From: Flavobacterium tegetincola DSM 22377
GTDB taxonomy: Bacteria > Bacteroidota > Bacteroidia > Flavobacteriales > Flavobacteriaceae
Assembly: GCF_000425485.1 (NCBI RefSeq)
Contig: NZ_KE384389.1
Span: forward strand, 90,992-154,991
DNA: 64,000 nucleotides
Reading direction: 5' to 3'
The notes beneath the pieces are model-generated. The model saw only the letters and a list, made by a program, of their open reading frames with translations. It had not been told where the DNA came from and did no database searches. Shown in pieces: positions 17,978-27,258 of this stretch; position 1 is the first letter of the stretch, and the number at the start of each line of letters is the position of its first letter. A program made the position numbers and the translations under genes.

Positions 17978-18964
17978 ATGAATTTTAAAAAACGATATTT
18001 AGTACTATTATTGTTCATATCACAGATTTCATTTTCGCAAGAAGGAATAGCATTATATTCTGATTATTTGTCAGATAATTACTATTTAATCCATCCCTCA
18101 ATGGCTGGAGCAGCAAACTGTGCAAAAGTGCGGGTTACGGCTCGTCAGCAATGGTTTGGAAATGATAACGCACCTGCGTTGCAGACGGCCAGTTTCAATG
18201 GACGAATCGGAGATCAATCTGGAGCTGGAATTATTTTGTTCAACGATGAGAATGGATACCACTCTCAAAGAGGTTTTAAAGTGACTTATGCACACCATAT
18301 TATGTTTTCTAGATCTGATGTGGATTTGAATCAACTTTCATTTGGTATGAGTGCTGGTTTAGTACAAAGCCAATTGGACCAAAGTGAATTTGAAGGTTTC
18401 GATCCAATTGTGGATGGCGCCATTCAAAAGGATTCTTACTTCAATGTAGATATAGGTGCATCTTATAATTATTTGGAGTTTTACACACACTTTACTGTAA
18501 AAAATGTTTTGGCTAGTAAAAGAGATATTTACACAGAAGTAGAATCGGATAACTTGAGAAAATACATTTTGAGTGCTGGTTATGTTTTTGGTGATAGTGA
18601 AAAATTGCAGTGGGAACCTTCTGTTTTGTTTGCCTATACAGATCAGACCAAAGAAAAATTAGTTGATTTAAATCTTAAATTATACAAAGATTTTGACTTT
18701 GGAAAACTTTGGGGTGGATTGTCTTACAGAAGAAGTTTCGATGCTACGCAATACTTAGATAATGGAACAGTAGAAACACAGCGTTTACAATACATCACAC
18801 CTATAGTTGGTTTGAATTATAAAAACCTGGTTTTTGCTTATACATACTCACACTTAGTTGGTGATGTAAAGTTTGACCAAGGTGGTTTTCACCAAATTAC
18901 TTTAGGGATCAATTTATTCTGTAAAAGAGAGAAGTGGGATTGTAATTGTCCTGCAATTAATTAA
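17978..18964 (+). CDS. Type IX secretion system membrane protein PorP/SprF family
   Basis: A 328-residue predicted outer membrane beta-barrel with signal peptide ending SFSQEG, and the family opening LYSDYLSDNYYLIHPSMAGA. In gliding bacteria such as Flavobacterium johnsoniae, SprF-type proteins are needed for secretion and surface attachment of the type B cargo encoded beside them. Here the gene begins five bases after the stop of the giant type B protein, so the two form a cargo-anchor pair. A strong terminator ends the unit. Confidence 0.9.
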   Translation: MNFKKRYLVLLLFISQISFSQEGIALYSDYLSDNYYLIHPSMAGAANCAKVRVTARQQWFGNDNAPALQTASFNGRIGDQSGAGIILFNDENGYHSQRGFKVTYAHHIMFSRSDVDLNQLSFGMSAGLVQSQLDQSEFEGFDPIVDGAIQKDSYFNVDIGASYNYLEFYTHFTVKNVLASKRDIYTEVESDNLRKYILSAGYVFGDSEKLQWEPSVLFAYTDQTKEKLVDLNLKLYKDFDFGKLWGGLSYRRSFDATQYLDNGTVETQRLQYITPIVGLNYKNLVFAYTYSHLVGDVKFDQGGFHQITLGINLFCKREKWDCNCPAIN

Positions 18965-18985
18965 GAATTTATTTTATTATAATGT

Positions 18986-19015
18986 AAAGTCCCGCTATTT
19001 GGCGGGACTTTTTTA
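18986..19015 (+). terminator. Intrinsic terminator after porP/sprF
   Basis: AAAGTCCCGC (18986-18995) pairs with GCGGGACTTT (19002-19011) across a six-base loop and is followed by a T-run. Confidence 0.9.
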
Positions 19016-19027
19016 ATTCAAATTAGT

Positions 19028-19552
19028 ATGGTTATAAAAGCAGTAAATGGCAAGTCGCCTAGTATTCCTTCGGATTGTTACGTAGCAGAAAATGCTACAA
19101 TTGTGGGCGATGTTTCTTTTGGATCCGAATGCAGTGTGTGGTTCAATGCAGTTATTCGTGGCGATGTGAATCAAATATCATTTGGTAATAAAGTAAATAT
19201 CCAAGATGGAGCGGTAATCCATTGCACGTATCAAAAGCACGCTACTGTAATTGGAAATAACGTTTCTATAGGTCACAATGCCATCGTACACGGTTGTACA
19301 ATCGAAGATAATGTGCTAATTGGAATGGGTGCCATCGTAATGGACAATTGTGTGGTAAAAAGCAACTCAATTATTGCTGCGGGAGCTGTGGTTACTCAGA
19401 ATACAGTGGTGGAATCGGGTGTGATTTATGCAGGCGTTCCAGCCAAAAAGGTAAAGGAAATCAACCAATCAAATTTTGCTGGAGAAATTGATCGTATAGC
19501 CACTAATTATGTAATGTATTCCAGTTGGTTTAAGGAAGTTGCGGAAGAGTAA
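19028..19552 (+). CDS. Gamma-carbonic-anhydrase family (left-handed beta-helix) protein
   Basis: A 174-residue hexapeptide-repeat protein of the PaaY/CaiE/gamma-carbonic anhydrase group. The three metal-binding histidines are in VIHCTYQK, IGHNAIVHGC. Repeats with the pattern [LIV]-G-x4 run through most of the chain, followed by a C-terminal helix. The family includes carbonic anhydrases and thioesterases; the zinc site is intact, but activity cannot be predicted from sequence alone. It stands alone between the sprF terminator and the convergent murI gene. Confidence 0.85.
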   Translation: MVIKAVNGKSPSIPSDCYVAENATIVGDVSFGSECSVWFNAVIRGDVNQISFGNKVNIQDGAVIHCTYQKHATVIGNNVSIGHNAIVHGCTIEDNVLIGMGAIVMDNCVVKSNSIIAAGAVVTQNTVVESGVIYAGVPAKKVKEINQSNFAGEIDRIATNYVMYSSWFKEVAEE

Positions 19553-19558
19553 TTAAAA

Positions 19559-20335
19559 TTAACAATCTCTTTCTATAACGTCATATGAATGGATCAGAAC
19601 TGCTTTTAAGACATCGGAACTACTATTGGTTATAAATTGATGGTACGGCGTCTTAGAGGCGCTGAAGCCAATTTTTGATTCTAAAATGAATTGAGTTTGT
19701 CTAGCTACTGCTTCTCCAGAATCAATGATTTGAATGGTTTTTGGTAAAATCTTTTTGATTTGCGGAATTAAGTAAGGGTAATGACTACAGCCTAAAACCA
19801 AGTAATCAATATTGGCATCCATCATGGGTTGAAGATACGAATTAAGCAATTCATACATTTCCACTGAATCTATTTTTCCGTCTTCAATTAGTTGAACCAA
19901 GCCAAAACCGACTTGTTCTACAATCTTTACATTTTGGTATTTCAAGACCGTTTCGTTAAAAAGTGCGCTGTTCAAAGTTCCTTTTGTGGCTAAGATGCCA
20001 ATCGTTTGGGTTTTAGATTTGAGTGCAGCAGGTTTAATTGCAGGTTCAATTCCGATAAAGGGAACATTATATTGAGCGCGTAATTCTTTTATTGCATTAG
20101 TGGTGGCAGTATTGCAAGCTACCACAATTAATTTGCAATCGCGCTCTAAAAGTAATTCTACGTTTTTACAACTTAGGGCGATAATTTCCTCTTTTGATTT
20201 CTGTCCGTAAGGAGCATTTTTGCTATCGGCTAGATAAATGCTGCTTTCATTGGGCAAAAGTTGATGTATGGCTTTCCAAATAGAAGTGCCGCCAATTCCA
20301 GAATCAAAAAGTCCAATGGGATTATCATTTGTCAT
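19559..20335 (-). CDS. murI: Glutamate racemase
   Basis: A 258-residue protein opening with IGLFDSGIGGTSIWKAI. The two catalytic cysteines are in VVACNTATTNA and VLGCSHYPYL. It makes D-glutamate for peptidoglycan in the cytoplasm. It lies downstream of the ompH genes on the same strand but is separated from them by a terminator, so it may have its own promoter. It converges on the carbonic anhydrase gene. Confidence 0.93.
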   Translation of the reverse strand: MTNDNPIGLFDSGIGGTSIWKAIHQLLPNESSIYLADSKNAPYGQKSKEEIIALSCKNVELLLERDCKLIVVACNTATTNAIKELRAQYNVPFIGIEPAIKPAALKSKTQTIGILATKGTLNSALFNETVLKYQNVKIVEQVGFGLVQLIEDGKIDSVEMYELLNSYLQPMMDANIDYLVLGCSHYPYLIPQIKKILPKTIQIIDSGEAVARQTQFILESKIGFSASKTPYHQFITNSSSDVLKAVLIHSYDVIERDC

Positions 20336-20347
20336 GAAGCAAATATA

Positions 20348-20384
20348 AAAAAAAACTGCTCAAGCTATTTAAAACTTGAGCAGT
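20348..20384 (-). terminator. Intrinsic terminator after the downstream ompH gene
   Basis: On the minus strand ACTGCTCAAG (20384-20375) pairs with CTTGAGCAGT (20364-20355) across a ten-base loop and is followed by eight T. It ends the bamA-ompH-ompH unit before murI. Confidence 0.85.
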
Positions 20385-20407
20385 GATTGTATGTGATAAT
20401 GTAAATA

Positions 20408-20908
20408 TTAAAAACCTAAATCCTTTTTAACATCTGCGGTAAGATCCGTTCCGTCTGCATAGATAAAACTAGCTGAATCTGAAACGTATTGGAAACCTTT
20501 AGCACGACCTACTTTTTCAATCGACGTTTTGATTTTTAACTGGATTGGTTTCATCAAATCCATTTGTTTAGTTTGCAACTCTTTTTGAGCAGTCTGACCA
20601 AATTCCTGAATTCTTTTTTCCATGTCTTCTACTTCTTTCTGACGATCCAAATTGATTGCTTCAGATACAGTTTCAGACTCAGATGCATATTTTTGCAAAC
20701 GCGTTTGCAATTCATTTCTCATTGTTGTAAAATCAGCCTCGTACGTCTTAGTGATTTTTTCAATCTGTTTTTGTGCATCAAGCACAGCTGGCATTTTAGT
20801 CATAAGTTCCTCAACATTTACGTGAGCTATTTTTGACTGAGCGTTTACTTGGTTGGCTCCAAAAAACAAAACAGCGGCAAGTAGTAAGGTTTTCAATTGT
20901 TTCATCAT
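20408..20908 (-). CDS. OmpH/Skp family periplasmic chaperone
   Basis: A 166-residue protein with a signal peptide (cleavage near NQVNAQ), then SKIAHVNVEELMTKMP and a long charged helical region typical of Skp/OmpH tentacles. The C-terminal part, VGRAKGFQYVSDSASFIYADG, matches the family's trimer-forming core. It would hold unfolded outer membrane proteins on their way to BamA. It lies downstream of a second ompH gene and bamA, the standard envelope-biogenesis cluster. There are two adjacent start codons (MMKQ). Confidence 0.9.
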   Translation of the reverse strand: MMKQLKTLLLAAVLFFGANQVNAQSKIAHVNVEELMTKMPAVLDAQKQIEKITKTYEADFTTMRNELQTRLQKYASESETVSEAINLDRQKEVEDMEKRIQEFGQTAQKELQTKQMDLMKPIQLKIKTSIEKVGRAKGFQYVSDSASFIYADGTDLTADVKKDLGF

Positions 20909-20959
20909 TATAAATATTAAAGTAATTAATTAATTTTTGTTTCTATTCTTGTTTGTTAC

Positions 20960-22006
20960 TTATTTCGTTGGTGGCGTAGGTGTAGTGGTACTGTCCTTTG
21001 CCTTTTTTGCGTCTTCTCGATCTTTAATGGTTTTTGCTTTTTTATCAGCTAAAGCTTGGCGTCGTTCATCCATTTCTTTTTTCTTTGCAGCAATTGCTTC
21101 CTTCCGCTGCGTTTCTTTTACAGAGGCTGCCGATGGTTTATTTTCAGTCGGAGCTTTTTCTGCTTTGTCTTCCGGAGCCGAAGTTTCTTCTTCCGGTTTA
21201 TTTGCTGGACTTGCAGGTATTGTTACTCCATTTCTTTTGTCAATAATAGCTTGTCTCTTTGCGGCAGCTTCTGCACGTTTAGCATCTGCTGCAGCTTTAC
21301 GATCAGCTAAAAGCTTTTCACGATCAGCGGCTTTAGCGCTAATTAAACTGTCTCTTGCTGCTTTCTTATCGTCCAAAATCTTTTTTCGTATGGCAAAATC
21401 AGAATTGGCATCCTCAACATCTTCTTTATATTCCTTAATTGCTTCTTCCTTCAATTCGCTTTTGCTCAACTGACTTCTCTTAGATGTTCTACTCAATCTT
21501 CGAACAACCAAATCACTAATGTCAAATTGCTTTGCAGCAAATATCATTGTTAGATCAGACGACTTGTCAAACACGAAATCATATCTCTTTTGCTCCGCAA
21601 TATCTTGCACTGCTGTAAAAACTTGATCTTGTATAGGTTTAACCAATACCGCTTTTTGTACAATCAAATCACCATTTGGACCAAATCGCTTTTCTTGAAA
21701 AGCCATCAATTCACTCTCTTGAAATAGAATTTCTTCTTCGCGTTCTTCTATTAATTCTTTGGTCAAAAGTACGCGTTCCGTTTTAAGCGATTCTTTCAGT
21801 TTGTCTATTTCAGTAGTTTTTGCACTGATTTCTTGTTTCCATTTCTGGGCTTTTTGCTCTAATGCGTTTTTGGCTTCTGTATAATCAGGCGCATTTTGCA
21901 GAATATATTCCATGTCAATGTATCCAATACGCAAACCACGAACCACTTGGGCTTGTATGCTGCAAGTGAATGCAAACAAAATCACTAAAATTATATGTTT
22001 CTTCAT
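20960..22006 (-). CDS. OmpH/Skp family protein with long Lys/Ala/Glu-rich C-terminal tail
   Basis: A 348-residue protein with a signal peptide ending SIQAQ and an OmpH/Skp domain over roughly residues 25-180 (LRIGYIDMEYILQNAPDY, KRYDFVFDKSSDLTMIFA). The last 170 residues are low-complexity, highly charged and probably coiled coil (DRKAAADAKRAEAAAKRQA), ending in Thr/Pro. Standard Skp proteins are about 160-170 residues, so the tail doubles the length. It lies directly after bamA and before a standard-length ompH gene, presumably in one operon. The tail might contact peptidoglycan or the other chaperone; this is inference. Confidence 0.88.
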   Translation of the reverse strand: MKKHIILVILFAFTCSIQAQVVRGLRIGYIDMEYILQNAPDYTEAKNALEQKAQKWKQEISAKTTEIDKLKESLKTERVLLTKELIEEREEEILFQESELMAFQEKRFGPNGDLIVQKAVLVKPIQDQVFTAVQDIAEQKRYDFVFDKSSDLTMIFAAKQFDISDLVVRRLSRTSKRSQLSKSELKEEAIKEYKEDVEDANSDFAIRKKILDDKKAARDSLISAKAADREKLLADRKAAADAKRAEAAAKRQAIIDKRNGVTIPASPANKPEEETSAPEDKAEKAPTENKPSAASVKETQRKEAIAAKKKEMDERRQALADKKAKTIKDREDAKKAKDSTTTPTPPTK

Positions 22007-22045
22007 AATTTATTAATTTATTAGAAAATACCGTGCCACTTTTTT

Positions 22046-24754
22046 TTAGAACTGTTGTCCGATGATAAAATGCGTCTCCCAACCGTTTGGTTTTAATTGT
22101 CCTGGTTGTGGATCAAATCCATGTCCGAAGTCAATTCCTAACAGTCCGAAAGCAGGCATAAATACACGTAAACCAAATCCTGCTGAACGTTTTAACTCGA
22201 AAGGATTGTATGCTTTAAATCCATTATAAGCCGCTCCAGCTTCGGCGAAAGCCAAAACGTAAATAGAAGCTTGCTGTGCCAATGTTATTGGGTAACGCAA
22301 TTCTAATGAGAACTTATTATAAACCGTTGCTCCATCTTGAGTGGTAACTCCTGTTTCAATGTTTTGTGAATAAGGTGTCAATGATTGATTTGGATATCCT
22401 CTTAACTGAATTACTTCTCGTCCATCAAGAGCAAAGTTAGCCAATCCATCTCCTCCTAAAAAGAAACGTTCGAAAGGTACATCTCCTCTTTCGCTATTGT
22501 AATTACCAAGGTAACCAAATTCTGCCAAAGATCGAAGAACTAATTTATCATAAATTTTTGTATACCAATCCGCTTTCATTTTTATTTTGTAATACTCCAA
22601 CCAATTAAACTTCTCCTGATCGACCTTTGAAGCATCTGCCGACGCATCTTGAAAGTTATCAACTCTTGTGTAAATAGGAGTTCCGCTGTCGCTGTACTCT
22701 ACTTTAAGGTACTTACCTTGACTGTCTGGATCTGTTATTGCTAAACCTTCAGTAGAATCATATAATCTTTTATATTCTTCTTTGTTGCCAAGATTGCCAT
22801 AATCTACACCATTAAATAATGAATAAGGAGGTGTTATTTTTGCGCTAATGCTAAACTCAGAACCGTACATTGGGTAAATTGGATTACTACCTTTATTGGT
22901 ATGTGTAAATCCTACAGTGTATGCAAAATTTCTAGAAGATCCATTTCCAAAAGTAAATAAACCCGTGTTGTAATTGTTCAAATCATAAAATTGGAAACTC
23001 AACGCTTGTGATAAGAACGAGTCATTATCCGGCACTGTCAATCGTTTTGATAGCCCTACAGATAACGAGATGATGTTAAAACTACGTGATCTATCTACAT
23101 CATTCGTGCTGAAATTATTTAAATATTGCTTACTGTAAGACAATGAACTATTAAAACTAACTGGTTTTTTACCTCCAAACCAAGGCTCAGAAAAACTCAT
23201 ACTATAGGTCTGAAAATACGTACTTCCTTGCAAACGCAACGATACTTTCTGACCGTCTCCCATGGGTACCGGTTGGTACGCTTCCTTTTTAAACATGTTT
23301 CGAGCAGAGAAATTGTTGAATGATAATCCTAGCGTTCCAATGAAACCTCCACCACCGTAACCTCCTTGAAGTTCAATTTGGCTCGAGCCTTTTTCTACTA
23401 AATTCCACTCAATATCTACGGTTCCTGCTGCCGGATCTACATTTTTAAATTGCGGATCAATCGCCTCTGGATCAAAAAATCCTAAAGCCCCGATTTCACG
23501 AATTGTTCTTACTAATTCTTCCTTACTGTATTTTTCTCCTGGTCTAGTACGCAATTCGCGGTAAATTACTTTATCGTTCGTTTTGTCGTTTCCTACTACT
23601 GTAATTTTATTAAAATAGGCCAATGGACCTTCCATAATTCTAATTTCAAAATCAATGGTGTCATTTTCAGTTCGTACTTCTACCGCATTAATTTGTGAAA
23701 ACAGGTATCCGTTATTTTGGTACAAATTGGTAATGTCTTCTCCGTCTGGTTTTGTTTTGTCTGCAATTCTTTTTTCAAGCAAAACACCATTATATACATC
23801 GCCTTTTTTAATTCCAATTAAACTGCGCAAACCTTGATCCGTATAAACCGAGTTTCCTAAAAATTTAATATCGCCAAAATAGTATTTCTTACCTTCTACT
23901 AAATTTATTTTGATAGCAAGGTCGTTTTTCTCTTTATTGTAAATGATTGTGTCAGACAAAATTCGTGCGTCACGGTATCCTTTTTCCTTGTACTTACTTA
24001 CAACCGATTTTAAATCTTCTTCGTATTTATCTTTGACATACTTAGATCGTTTTAAAATTCGAATAAAGTTTTTCTGCTTGGTATTGGACATTGCTTTACG
24101 CAAATTTTTGTCAGAAAATTTCTCGTTTCCTTCAAAGACAATAGACGATACTTTTACTTTTTCGCCTTTGTCTATGTTCACCAACATACGAACTTCATTT
24201 CCTGAAGTAGTATCAGGGGTAACGGTAATATTTACTTTGGTATTGTAAAATCCGTCTTTTCTATATTTGTTTTCAATATAGTTTTTGGTAGTCGTAATTA
24301 AGTTTTCGTTTACAATTTTACCTTTAGTTAAACTATTGTCTTTTATCAAGCCTTCAACTTTACCTTTTTTTACACCGTTAATTTTAACGTCGCTTAATTT
24401 TGGTAACTCGTTTAAGTTTAATTCTAAATAAATACTATCGCCTGCAATCCTATTAATGTAGAAATTAATTTCGCTAAAGAGCTGCACTTCTCCTAATTTT
24501 TTAATAGCATTGCTGATTTCCTCTCCAGGAATAGTAATGCTTTGTCCTTTTTCCAAACCGGAATAAAGGATGACGTTTTGTTTATTAAAAGTTACTTTAC
24601 CAGTAACGTCAATATCAGCTAAGATGTAAGTCTTACCTTCGTCAAAAGGAAGTCGCTCTTGTGCTTTTGCTTGAAAAACACTTCCAATACAGAGTACCGA
24701 AACGAATAGGGGTATGCTTTTATATAACACTAAAAAATTATTTAATTTGTTCAC
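22046..24754 (-). CDS. bamA: Outer membrane protein assembly factor BamA
   Basis: A protein of about 900 residues. Several POTRA domains occupy roughly the first half (ILADIDVTGKVTFN, SDVKINGVKKGKVEG, KVSSIVFEGNEKFSD, YFGDIKFLGNSVYTD, FNKITVVGNDKTNDK), followed by an Omp85 beta-barrel with the (V/L)RGYP motif (QLRGYPNQSL) and a C-terminal aromatic strand ending GQQF. It inserts beta-barrel proteins into the outer membrane. The frame opens at an ATG at 24805, overlapping uppS by 68 bases, but the GTG at 24754 gives a normal signal peptide (NNFLVLYKSIPLFVS...QAKAQ). I prefer the GTG. Confidence 0.92.
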   Translation of the reverse strand: MNKLNNFLVLYKSIPLFVSVLCIGSVFQAKAQERLPFDEGKTYILADIDVTGKVTFNKQNVILYSGLEKGQSITIPGEEISNAIKKLGEVQLFSEINFYINRIAGDSIYLELNLNELPKLSDVKINGVKKGKVEGLIKDNSLTKGKIVNENLITTTKNYIENKYRKDGFYNTKVNITVTPDTTSGNEVRMLVNIDKGEKVKVSSIVFEGNEKFSDKNLRKAMSNTKQKNFIRILKRSKYVKDKYEEDLKSVVSKYKEKGYRDARILSDTIIYNKEKNDLAIKINLVEGKKYYFGDIKFLGNSVYTDQGLRSLIGIKKGDVYNGVLLEKRIADKTKPDGEDITNLYQNNGYLFSQINAVEVRTENDTIDFEIRIMEGPLAYFNKITVVGNDKTNDKVIYRELRTRPGEKYSKEELVRTIREIGALGFFDPEAIDPQFKNVDPAAGTVDIEWNLVEKGSSQIELQGGYGGGGFIGTLGLSFNNFSARNMFKKEAYQPVPMGDGQKVSLRLQGSTYFQTYSMSFSEPWFGGKKPVSFNSSLSYSKQYLNNFSTNDVDRSRSFNIISLSVGLSKRLTVPDNDSFLSQALSFQFYDLNNYNTGLFTFGNGSSRNFAYTVGFTHTNKGSNPIYPMYGSEFSISAKITPPYSLFNGVDYGNLGNKEEYKRLYDSTEGLAITDPDSQGKYLKVEYSDSGTPIYTRVDNFQDASADASKVDQEKFNWLEYYKIKMKADWYTKIYDKLVLRSLAEFGYLGNYNSERGDVPFERFFLGGDGLANFALDGREVIQLRGYPNQSLTPYSQNIETGVTTQDGATVYNKFSLELRYPITLAQQASIYVLAFAEAGAAYNGFKAYNPFELKRSAGFGLRVFMPAFGLLGIDFGHGFDPQPGQLKPNGWETHFIIGQQF

Positions 24755-25478
24755 TTGTTTTTCCGAATCTTCGCTCTCGCTTTTGGTAGCTGATAATTGC
24801 TTCATATAAATGCTGTTCTGTAAAGTCCGGCCAGAGCACTTCGGTAAAGTATAATTCTGCGTAAGCTATTTGCCACAACAGAAAATTACTGATTCGATGT
24901 TCGCCACTGGTTCGTATTAATAAATCTACGTCAGGTAAATTTTGCGTGTAAAGATGCTCATTTATAATTGCTTCATCAATAGCGTCTATTGAAATTATAT
25001 TATTTTTAACTTTACTTGTAATTTTTTTCACTGCCGAAATAAGCTCTTCTCGTGAGCCGTAACTCAATGCTAAAGTGAGCGTCATTCGGGTATTGTCTTT
25101 CGTTTTATTTATAACTTCTAAAAGTTGCTTTTGGGCAGAAGAAGGCAGTTTTTCAATGTTACCAATGGTATTTAAACGAATGTCATTCTTCATTAATGTA
25201 TTAAGTTCCTTCTTTAAAGAGGAAATAAGTAGTTTCATTAATGTATCTACTTCAATTTTTGGACGGTTCCAATTCTCCGTAGAAAAAGCATATAGCGTAA
25301 GATTTTTGATGCCAATTTTAGCGCACGATTCTACCGTAGTTTGCACTGATTTTGTTCCATTTTCATGACCAAAAGCGCGAAGCATTCCTTGTTTTTTAGC
25401 CCAACGGCCATTTCCATCCATGATGATGGCAATGTGTTGGGGTAAATTATCGTTATTAATCTCGTTTTTTAAATCCAT
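24738..25478 (-). CDS. uppS: Isoprenyl transferase (undecaprenyl diphosphate synthase)
   Basis: A 246-residue cis-prenyltransferase. IAIIMDGNGRWAKKQG holds the catalytic Asp and the diphosphate-binding loop; LTLYAFSTENWNRP and LIRTSGEHRISNFLLWQ, AELYFTEVLWPDF are the other family signatures. It makes undecaprenyl diphosphate, the lipid carrier for peptidoglycan and other glycans. I chose the ATG at 25478, four bases after the DUF6089 gene, rather than the longer in-frame start at 25511 that would overlap it. Its 3' end overlaps the start of bamA, suggesting translational coupling. Confidence 0.93.
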   Translation of the reverse strand: MDLKNEINNDNLPQHIAIIMDGNGRWAKKQGMLRAFGHENGTKSVQTTVESCAKIGIKNLTLYAFSTENWNRPKIEVDTLMKLLISSLKKELNTLMKNDIRLNTIGNIEKLPSSAQKQLLEVINKTKDNTRMTLTLALSYGSREELISAVKKITSKVKNNIISIDAIDEAIINEHLYTQNLPDVDLLIRTSGEHRISNFLLWQIAYAELYFTEVLWPDFTEQHLYEAIISYQKRERRFGKTSEQIK

Positions 25479-25482
25479 TTCG

Positions 25483-26163
25483 TTAATCACAAAAGCATGG
25501 TTTTCTACCAAAAGTGTATGTCAGCGTAAAGCCTGAAAAAACATACCAATCGTTACTGTTTATATTGCCGAACCGCAATTGTTGCAATTCATCATTTTTA
25601 GGGGAACTTCCATCAATATCATCTGCAAACGTATATCTTGGGGCAACTTCAAATCCTACAATTAGATTTTTAGTTAAATTCGATTTTACGCCTAAAGCAA
25701 AAGGGACTGAAAGTGTACCATGACTGGAATCCGAATTGGTTACATTGGGTTCTTTAAAAAATAATCCATCATAATGCGTATAGGCCAATCCTACAAATAC
25801 ATACGGAGTAAATTGCCTTTTCAACTGATGCAAATCAAATTCGAAAAAATTAAATTCAAGTCCTAAAGATACTTCTTTTATCGTATTCTCGAAATCATAG
25901 TTCCTTTGTTTTCTGGACGGATCTTTTGATCGATCGTCGTCTGCAGTAATTTTAGCAGTACTAATGGAGGCACGCCAAGAATGTCTCGGACTGCGGTTCC
26001 ATTTATATATCAGGCCATAAGTAAATTCGTTTGGTTTGATGTAAGTGGTTTCACCTACGTCTCCAACAAAATTGCTTCCACCTGCAAAAACACCGATTTC
26101 GTGAATTTGAGCGGTTGCAGAAAAGGTAATTAATATTAAAAAAGATAAAATCAGTCTATTCAT
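25483..26163 (-). CDS. DUF6089 family outer membrane beta-barrel protein
   Basis: About 226 residues, with a signal peptide (MNRLILSFLILITFSATAQ) and alternating hydrophobic strands such as IHEIGVFAGGSNFVGDVG and WYVFSGFTLTYTFGRK that suggest a small beta-barrel. The DUF6089 family is found beside uppS and bamA in Bacteroidetes. No function is known. The ATG at 26163 starts directly at the signal peptide, so I use it over the ATG at 26184. Confidence 0.78.
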   Translation of the reverse strand: MNRLILSFLILITFSATAQIHEIGVFAGGSNFVGDVGETTYIKPNEFTYGLIYKWNRSPRHSWRASISTAKITADDDRSKDPSRKQRNYDFENTIKEVSLGLEFNFFEFDLHQLKRQFTPYVFVGLAYTHYDGLFFKEPNVTNSDSSHGTLSVPFALGVKSNLTKNLIVGFEVAPRYTFADDIDGSSPKNDELQQLRFGNINSNDWYVFSGFTLTYTFGRKPCFCD

Positions 26164-26322
26164 AAAATTGAAAATAGCGTGCAAATATAATAAATCTGAC
26201 TACTAAACGACTACCATTTTAGTATTTATGTCAATTATATTACAACAGTTTGTAGTTGTGTTTAAATAGATATCAAACGGAAAGAATAGTGATTAAGTAT
26301 TAAAAAGGCATTAAATCCTGAA

Positions 26323-27207
26323 TTAATTTCTTTTGTCCTCGCCCCAAAGTAGTTTTGTGCGTAAGGTTTTGAAAAAAGTTTCATTCGGAATTTCCACCAT
26401 ATTGATCTGAAATGACGTTTTTTTGATGGTAATAACAGATTCATTTTCAATAGATGTTATACGAGAATCCATTGAGACCAAGTATTGATGTTCCCTGCCC
26501 GATACCTTAAGTTTGATTTCTGTAGTATCAGGAATTACAAGTGGTCTTGCATTTAAATTATGTGGTGCAATAGGAGTGATGACCAAACTTTTTACGTCTG
26601 GTGTTAGTATCGGGCCGCCACAACTTAACGAGTATCCTGTAGATCCCGTAGGTGTAGCAATTATCAATCCATCAGCCCAATAGGAAGTCAGTAGTTCGCC
26701 GTTCAAGTAGGTTTCAATGGTGATCATAGAAGTCGTGTCCTTTCGACTTACCGCAATTTCGTTCATTGCAAAATTGATGTCCATCAAATCTTTATTCTTT
26801 GGAAAGACACTCGCTTTTAGTAGCGTTCGTTTAGAAATTTTATAGTTTTTGTCAACCACCATTTGTAAAAAAGCCGCGATATCTTCCTTTTGTACAGATG
26901 CTAGAAAGCCAAGCCTACCTGCATTGATTCCTAATATTGGTATACCCGATTTTCGAACTAAAGTGGCTGCTCTTAATATTGTTCCGTCGCCACCAATGCT
27001 CAAAAATAAATCAAAACTTTTGTCCAATTCTTTGTGCGAACTGAATGTTTTATATTCTTTTTTTACCAATTCCTTCTCATAAAGCATCTTTAAAAAAGTA
27101 GCCTCAATGACCATCTCAATGTTTTTTGAATTGAAAAAAACAAAAATGTCTCGAATAATTGGTTCAGTACTGTTTTGATAATATTGGCCGTAAATTGCAA
27201 CTTTCAT
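26323..27207 (-). CDS. nadK: NAD kinase
   Basis: A 294-residue protein with the NAD kinase motifs FLSIGGDGTILRAATL (GGDGT), GINAGRLGFLASV, AMNEIAVSRKDTT and TPTGSTGYSLSCGGPIL. It phosphorylates NAD to NADP in the cytoplasm. It lies between the CBS-domain gene and the DUF6089-uppS-bamA group on the same strand. Confidence 0.95.
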   Translation of the reverse strand: MKVAIYGQYYQNSTEPIIRDIFVFFNSKNIEMVIEATFLKMLYEKELVKKEYKTFSSHKELDKSFDLFLSIGGDGTILRAATLVRKSGIPILGINAGRLGFLASVQKEDIAAFLQMVVDKNYKISKRTLLKASVFPKNKDLMDINFAMNEIAVSRKDTTSMITIETYLNGELLTSYWADGLIIATPTGSTGYSLSCGGPILTPDVKSLVITPIAPHNLNARPLVIPDTTEIKLKVSGREHQYLVSMDSRITSIENESVITIKKTSFQINMVEIPNETFFKTLRTKLLWGEDKRN

Positions 27208-27258
27208 AATCTGTTTTATTTGGAGAAAAAAGAATGTCTTGTAATAAAAAAGTGCGAA

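Noticed and set aside
20937..21473. Plus-strand 178-codon frame rich in Ser, Ala and Phe opposite the ompH gene
   Set aside because: It is antisense to the Lys/Ala/Glu-rich tail of the long OmpH protein, whose codon bias keeps several antisense frames open.
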